64,000 bases of DNA from Myxococcales bacterium. GTDB taxonomy: Bacteria; Myxococcota_A; Polyangia; Polyangiales; JAFGIB01. Positions 56,582 to 64,000 of this stretch are shown here, in pieces (position 1 is the first letter of the stretch; the number at the start of each line of letters is the position of its first letter). Below the pieces are notes generated by a model that was not told where the DNA came from, did no database searches, and was given only the letters and a program-made list of their open reading frames with translations. The position numbers and the translations under genes were made by a program. The stretch is taken from assembly GCA_029880325.1 (NCBI GenBank), contig JAOUOP010000011.1, positions 100,795-164,794 of the forward strand, read 5' to 3'.

Positions 56582-59280
<2,699 letters not shown>

Positions 59281-59284
<4 letters not shown>

Positions 59285-60069
59285 CGCGGCGGTCGCGGCT
59301 GCCGCCGCTCTCACTGGTGCTGTCGTGCGAGCACGGCGGCAACCGCGTTCCAGCCACCTACCGCGCGCTCTTCGCGTCGCCCCGCGCCCGGCGTGCCCTG
59401 GCCAGCCACCGCGGATACGACGCGGGTGCGCTCGCGCTCGCGCAGCACCTATCGCGACGGCTGTGCGCGCCGCTCGTGGCGACCACCGTGACGCGACTGC
59501 TGGTGGAGCCCAACCGCTCGCCGCACCACCACGCGCTGCTGTCCGAGTTCTCGCGCGGTCTCGACGCGCCGGCGCGGCGGGCGCTGGTGGCGCGCCATCA
59601 CACGCCCCATCGGCAAGCCGTGGAAGAAGCGGTGCGCGCGGCGATGGGCGGGGGCGCGCGCGTGCTCCACGTGGGTGTCCACAGCTTCACGCCCGAGCTT
59701 GGCGGCGAGCGGCGCACCGCGGAGCTCTCGCTGCTCTACGACCCGCGCCGCCCCCACGAGCTGGAGCTGTGCCGCGCCTGGCAACGGATGTTGCGTGCGC
59801 AGGTGGAGCCGTGGCGCGTGCGCCGCAACTACCCCTACCGCGGCCGCGACGACGGCCTCACCACCCACCTGCGCCGCGTGCTGCCCGCCGACCGCTACCT
59901 GGGCATCGAGCTGGAGGTCAACCAGGGGCTGCTCGCAGCCGGCGCGCGCGGCGAGCCCGCCTTCCCGGCCCCCGTACGCAGCGCCGTGCTGGCGAGTCTC
60001 GCGGCGCTGCTCGGCGGGCGGCCTGAGCGCCGCGGCCCTCAGGCCGCCCGCAGGAGCAGCGTCGTGTAG
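59281..60069 (+). CDS. N-formylglutamate amidohydrolase-like enzyme
   Basis: The TTG at 59281, overlapping the preceding stop as TTGA, begins a protein of about 262 residues with the family segments LVLSCEHGGNRVP (~11-23), HRGYDAGAL (~44) and VLHVGVHSFTPEL (~126-138), which hold the metal-binding Glu/His/Asp. N-formylglutamate amidohydrolases cleave an amide of glutamate. In GCS2/ATP-grasp neighbourhoods the family is predicted to act on amide bonds of the pathway. A start at GTG 59317 is also possible. The 3' end overlaps the antiporter gene by 31 bp. Confidence 0.85.
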
Positions 60070-61010
60070 ACGCAGAAGCCCACCAGCAGCACCGCGCCCT
60101 CCGCCCGCGTGACGCGCATGCCGGAGCGCATCAGCGGAAACAGCAGCAGCGACGCGGCGATCATCCAGCCGTTATCGCGCGCGATGATCTCGGGCGGAAC
60201 CGGCAGCGGCAGGATCAGGGCGGTGGCGCCCAGGATGCCTAGCACGTTGAAGATGTTCGAGCCGACCACGTTGCCCACCGCCAGGTCCGCCTGGCCGCGC
60301 CGCGCCGCCATCAGCGAGGTCACCAGCTCCGGCGTGCTGGTGCCGGCCGAAACGATGGTCAGCCCGATGACCGTCTCCGACACGCCCAAACCGCTCGCCA
60401 CGCCCACCGCCCCGCGCACCAGCGCGGTCGAGCCACCCGCGAGCAACCCGATCCCGATCCCGATCGCGGCCAGGTTCGGCGCCAGCGCAGCGCGCCCGAC
60501 GCGGCCGAAGGACGCGGTGGCGAGCTGGCCGGTGCCGTCGGTGCCGCCGCCGTCGGCGGTCGCCATACGCCCCAACCACACCGCGTAGGCGGTGAAGGCG
60601 ACCATGGCGCCCAGCAGGAAGGCGCCCTCGAGCCGGTCGACGATTCCGTCGCGCGAGAGCAGGTGCAGCTGCAGCGCCGCGAGCATCATCACCGGCCACT
60701 CCAGCCGCACGGTATTGCCCTGGATGGGCAGCGGAGCGAGCAGCGCAGTCAGCCCCAGGATCGCGCCGATGTTGAAGATGTTGGAGCCGACCACGTTGCC
60801 GACCGCCAGCCCCGGACTGCCCTCCAGGGCCGCCTGGGTCGACACCACCAGCTCCGGCATCGACGTGCCGGCCGCCACGATCGTCAAGCCGATCACCGCG
60901 GGCACTACGCGCGCGATCAGCGCGACGCCGCTGGCGCCCCGCACCAGCGCTTCGCCCCCCGCCACCAGCAGCACCAGGCCTACCAGCACCAGCAGCCAAT
61001 CGACGATCAT
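60039..61010 (-). CDS. Calcium/sodium (cation) antiporter, CaCA family
   Basis: The 323-residue protein has two alpha repeats, AAGTSMPELVVSTQAALEG (~58) and SAGTSTPELVTSLMAARRG (~222). Each is followed by AVGNVVGSNIFN, the hallmark of CaCA exchangers of the YrbG type, and there are ten hydrophobic segments. ATG 61010 gives the usual start MIVDWLLVLVGLVLL. It exchanges Ca2+ with Na+ or H+ across the inner membrane. It is convergent with the ligase cluster. Confidence 0.94.
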   Translation of the reverse strand: MIVDWLLVLVGLVLLVAGGEALVRGASGVALIARVVPAVIGLTIVAAGTSMPELVVSTQAALEGSPGLAVGNVVGSNIFNIGAILGLTALLAPLPIQGNTVRLEWPVMMLAALQLHLLSRDGIVDRLEGAFLLGAMVAFTAYAVWLGRMATADGGGTDGTGQLATASFGRVGRAALAPNLAAIGIGIGLLAGGSTALVRGAVGVASGLGVSETVIGLTIVSAGTSTPELVTSLMAARRGQADLAVGNVVGSNIFNVLGILGATALILPLPVPPEIIARDNGWMIAASLLLFPLMRSGMRVTRAEGAVLLVGFCVYTTLLLRAA

Positions 61011-61256
61011 GCGCCGAGCCGTACCTCTGTTCCGAACACCCCGCAAGCCGACGGCGGACCATAGAAGGAACCACTAGGCATCCCCAGTTTCAGCCATATC
61101 GGCACCGGACGCCACGCTGCCTACACCGCTGAGGCCCCAATCCCAGCGATCCCGCCGCCCTACAGCAGATTTCCTCGTAGTCTTCTGTCGCACCGGTGAC
61201 ACCGGGACGACCAAGGACTACACGCTGCTCGTCGTCCCCCGGGACGCGCGCAATTT

Positions 61257-61719
61257 CCGACCCACCTTGAGCTTACTCCTGAGACCTCATCTGGCCAGCC
61301 GGAACGTGGAAGATGAGGGTGCTCCATCGGTGTCGCTGTCACCCGCCTCCATAACTGTGGCGCAGCTTCGGTCAATCGCGCGCCTGGTTCGAGCCCGGGC
61401 ACGCATTGGTGCGTCCGGAGGCTGGTTGGGGGTGTAAACTTGTAGTCTGGGTGCGTATTGGAGCGCGGTTTTTCTGCCCCGCGCGCCGCTCCAGCTCCCG
61501 CGCTCACCTCGCCGGCAGCGCCAGCCGCCGCCGCGAACCCAGATTCCGCACCGGCACCCAGGGACGGGTCTTCGGCGAGCCAACCGAGGGGCCTTCGGGG
61601 GGCCGTTTGCCGCGCCCGTGGGCGCGTGGGCGGTTGGGGCCGAAGAGCGGTCATCTCGGACGGGTCAGCGCCCGCCGCGCTGAGAGCCTTCACTCAGGAG
61701 TAGGCTCAAGGTGGGTCGG
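61257..61719. mobile_element. Decayed non-autonomous element with 27-bp inverted ends
   Basis: The ends ccgacccaccttgagcttac... (61257-61283) and its complement (61693-61719) match over 27 bp with one mismatch. The interior (~410 bp) has no intact gene. It shares a 34-bp block (61526-61559, with ccgcgaacccagattccgca) and other stretches with the element at 63.4 kb, in the opposite orientation. The family could not be assigned by eye; multiple short terminal repeats of this sort suggest an insertion-sequence relic. Confidence 0.72.
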
Positions 61720-63351
61720 GAATTCGGTGCGCTTTGCGCAGCCATTGCCACCGTACCGGGACCGTGCCCACTCGTGCACCCGTCGAGTAAGAATCATCTG
61801 CGTGGACGTGCGAGGCATGCAGGCCACGAAGTGGTAGTGGGCGGGGGAGACGGCGAGCGAGACGCGGCGGCAGAGCAGTCGGAACTCGCTTTCGATGCGG
61901 GCGCGTTCGGGGTGTGTGGGATCGAGCTCCCGAAGCGGTGGTTCTTCGAACGCGTCGTCGCGCTGCAGCACCACGATTGCGACGGGGATTTCGTCGTAGT
62001 CGCCCAGCGCAACCGTGCAGGTCACAACCTCCATCACTTCGGGATGCTGGAGCAGCGTGTTGTCCATGTTTGGGCCAACGGCTGCTTTGACCAGGCCGTC
62101 GACGTCCCACCCCTGGCGCCCCATGGGGGCCTCCAGCTGAACGAAGCCCTGGTCGTCGATCGCGCCGAGGTGGCCCGTGTGGAAGCCCGAACCGCTCATT
62201 GCAGTGCGTTCCGGATTGTCCAGGTAGCTGAAGTCGCTTTCCAGCTCGAGCATCAGCTCTCCCTGCTGGCCCGGCGCAAGCACCTGGTCATCGAAGTCGC
62301 GCACATGTGCATGGACTCCCAAGCGACCCACCGATCCTGGTCTACCATGCCAGTCGGCGGATCCGATCAGCAGTCCATCGCACTCGGGGAATGCGTAGTA
62401 GCCCCAGAGGATAGATCCGAGCCACTCGATGGCGGCATGCTTGGCGTGTTGGGGCATACCCAGCGAACGATGGAAGAGGTGCGTAAGCGAGGACATGTCA
62501 CGGGCGCCGCGCAGGGACGTGGCAAGCTCCAGGAGCGCCCCGATCTGGCCGGGTTCCAGGTGCAGATGCGTGATGGCCATGCGTTCGATCGTCTCGAGGG
62601 CGCGCGTGGGCTCGAACCCCTCCCACAGGACGATGCCTGACCCCATCTCCAAGGGCCCAAGCACCGAGAGCATCAACGTGTGCAAGTCCTGCAATGAAAC
62701 CGCGCAGAGGTGGCGTTGGGCGTCGTCCCCGGCCCGGTATCCGGCAGCCCGAGTGGCAGCACTCGCTGCGGGCAACTGGGCGCCGGGACGGCACACGGCA
62801 ATCGGACGCCCGGTCTCCGTCAGGCGATGGCACAGCAGCGCACCGAGCTTGGGTTGATGGACGTCGTCGCCATCGTGGGGAGCGATGTGGTTGGCGTACG
62901 GTACCGCGCCGCTGAGTTCCGGCCCAAACCCGACCCGCAGCTCGCAAGCGCCGAGCGCATCGAGCTGCTGGAGCAAGTTGGCGGCGAACACGTCACGCCG
63001 CATGTCGAGGAAGACCGCACGCGCATGCGTGGACGTGATCACCTGGACCGCCGTCTCGACAGACGCCCGCGTGTCCAGGGGCACGCACTGCAAGCCCCCG
63101 CGGCGGCAAGCCAGGATGACCTCTACGAACTCCGGCGCTGCCGAGGCGACGACCACCACGGTTTCGCCCGGAGCCACTCCGTCGGCTCGCAACCCGCGCA
63201 GGACGCGATTGGCGTTGGCATTGAGCCCCGCGAACGAACGCACGCCGCGATCGGTTCGCACCGCCTCGTGGCCTCCGCGCTCGCGCGCCCATAGCGACAC
63301 CGCCATCCCGCGACGGGTCCCACCGGGCAGCAGCCGCTCAAGCTCATCCAT
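61690..63351 (-). CDS. Divergent AMP-dependent synthetase/ligase-like protein, probably inactive
   Basis: The 553-residue protein has the overall AMP-binding (acyl-CoA synthetase/adenylation) layout: VRSFAGLNANANRVLRGLRADGV (~37-59), APGETVVVVAS, GELMLELE (~372), TGHLGAIDDQGFVQL (~395) and an A10-like MPRTSTQMILTRRV (~524). The P-loop motif is degraded to LTETGRPIAVCR, and the A10 lysine position (normally SGKIL) is QMIL, so adenylation is doubtful. The final 11 residues are encoded by the end of the adjoining decayed element, so the true C-terminus is lost. Confidence 0.75.
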   Translation of the reverse strand: MDELERLLPGGTRRGMAVSLWARERGGHEAVRTDRGVRSFAGLNANANRVLRGLRADGVAPGETVVVVASAAPEFVEVILACRRGGLQCVPLDTRASVETAVQVITSTHARAVFLDMRRDVFAANLLQQLDALGACELRVGFGPELSGAVPYANHIAPHDGDDVHQPKLGALLCHRLTETGRPIAVCRPGAQLPAASAATRAAGYRAGDDAQRHLCAVSLQDLHTLMLSVLGPLEMGSGIVLWEGFEPTRALETIERMAITHLHLEPGQIGALLELATSLRGARDMSSLTHLFHRSLGMPQHAKHAAIEWLGSILWGYYAFPECDGLLIGSADWHGRPGSVGRLGVHAHVRDFDDQVLAPGQQGELMLELESDFSYLDNPERTAMSGSGFHTGHLGAIDDQGFVQLEAPMGRQGWDVDGLVKAAVGPNMDNTLLQHPEVMEVVTCTVALGDYDEIPVAIVVLQRDDAFEEPPLRELDPTHPERARIESEFRLLCRRVSLAVSPAHYHFVACMPRTSTQMILTRRVHEWARSRYGGNGCAKRTEFPTHLEPTPE

Positions 63352-63940
63352 CGGCTCCTAGATGGTACCATCGATCCGGTGCGCGGTCCGAGCCCGCCAC
63401 CTCCCCTGGACGACGCCGCCGTGCCACTTAATTTCCGACCCACCTTGAGCGTACTCCAAGTCGTAGCGATCGTCTCGGCGCCTACGACGGTGAGGACGGG
63501 TGTCGAGAAATCTCCCTCCATGGGAGCCGGTGCGGAATCTGGGTTCGCGGCGGCGCTTTGGGCGCTGCGCGCGCTCCGGTAGCGGCGGCTGGATGGGTTC
63601 CGGCCTTCGAACGGCGCTTCGGAGCGCACCCAGGCTGCAAGTTTGAACTCCGAGCTAGCTGTCTCCGGACGCGCGTTGGCGCGTCCGGGCTCGGACCACG
63701 CACGCCAGTTACTGCAGCTGCGCACCAGAAAAGCTTCCAGGATATTTTCTCGGCAGCTCAACGCGCGCCAGCTGGAGCTGGTAACCCAAAGCGCCTCGGT
63801 GGGAGCGCTCGCTCTGCTCCACAGGGTGGCGGCCGCCACCCCTGCGCCGGCGGCCGCCGCTTGGGAGGCGTGGTGTTGCGTCGTAAGGGCCCGTGCAAAA
63901 ACAACTTGACGTTTTCTGCGAATAGGATCTTTGTGCGTGG
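63352..63940. other. 589-bp accessory region without an intact gene
   Basis: This holds the promoter side of the AMP-ligase-like gene, the second decayed element and a mixed tail. No frame has convincing coding features. A sequence with gggcccgtgcaaaaacaact (63889 onward), followed by ttgac, looks like the border of a further mobile element. Confidence 0.5.
63429..63745. mobile_element. Second decayed element copy, inverted relative to the first
   Basis: The end sequence aatttccgacccaccttgag lies at 63430, and the interior shares the block ccggtgcggaatctgggttc (63527 onward) and gcacccaggctgcaagttt with the element at 61.3-61.7 kb. The opposite end is not visible, so the copy is truncated or merged. 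Together the two copies bracket the AMP-ligase-like gene. Confidence 0.65.
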
Positions 63941-64000
63941 ATGCAGAAGACGAAATCTTCGATCCGCCGCCAGTATAGGCAGTTGCAGGGTTCACTCGAC
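63941..64000 (+). CDS. Start of a possible gene running off the right edge
   Basis: From ATG 63941 twenty codons are open to the window end, giving a very basic N-terminus (KTKSSIRRQYRQ). It lies next to a sequence that looks like an insertion-sequence border and could be a transposase start. This rests on few residues and a weak ribosome site. Confidence 0.3.
   Translation, partial: MQKTKSSIRRQYRQLQGSLD

Overview
The window is high-GC DNA carrying densely packed, short-spaced operons with many ATGA or GTGA stop/start overlaps. Several gene types point to a Myxococcota (former Deltaproteobacteria) genome. These are eukaryotic-type Ser/Thr kinases (one with a PEGA tail), a secreted cysteine-rich lipoprotein with a Myxococcus-type disulfide repeat, PilZ proteins, a TonB-domain/TonB-receptor fusion, many lipoproteins, a TatT-type TRAP transporter and a long-form GyrB. 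The species cannot be named from the sequence alone. No rRNA, convincing tRNA, CRISPR array or prophage was seen.

Layout. 1-8.1 kb (minus): a PEGA kinase / LysM / Lgt / lipoprotein operon, then a TonB-receptor fusion with a lipoprotein partner. 8.2-12.4 kb (plus): YchF, a TPR lipoprotein, a PilZ protein and a cysteine-rich lipoprotein. 12.4-14.1 kb is gene-poor, with one small XRE regulator, a perfect 35-bp inverted repeat and a 40-bp tandem repeat containing terminator-like hairpins. 14.1-20.1 kb: a class II cyclic-nucleotide phosphodiesterase, a ferredoxin, a Tol operon (tolQ-R-A-B) and a TlpA-like thioredoxin. A 165-bp palindromic MITE-like element separates tlpA from two coupled methyltransferases. 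22.6-31 kb: a soluble kinase, a chemoreceptor-like protein without a sensor domain, a tatB-tatC operon with three coupled envelope genes, and a calcineurin-like phosphoesterase. 31.3-39.9 kb: gyrB, an OmpA-type protein coupled to a 61-residue secreted peptide, a sulfatase-like lipoprotein and a DUF3347 lipoprotein. 39.8-42.5 kb (minus): a fully overlapping rhodanese / MauE / secreted protein / matrixin-like protease cassette, divergent from a TatT-DctQ-DctM TRAP operon (42.6-46 kb). 46-52.4 kb: XseB, an acidic protein, a HEAT-repeat protein, RibF and a low-complexity TPR protein.

The right 12 kb is accessory and rearranged. A segment of about 1.2 kb is present twice. The second copy is decayed, and a MazF-type toxin/antitoxin pair sits between the copies. 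A 5'-truncated FAD-dehydrogenase relic follows. Then comes the most interesting locus: a tightly overlapping four-gene set (55.9-60.1 kb) of C39-like peptidase, RLAN/RimK-type ATP-grasp ligase, GCS2-type carboxylate-amine ligase and N-formylglutamate-amidohydrolase-like enzyme. It resembles predicted but uncharacterised peptide/amide-bond forming systems. It is followed by a Ca2+/cation antiporter. Beyond it, a divergent AMP-ligase-like gene that appears catalytically degenerate lies between two inverted copies of a decayed mobile element, and its last codons come from the element end.
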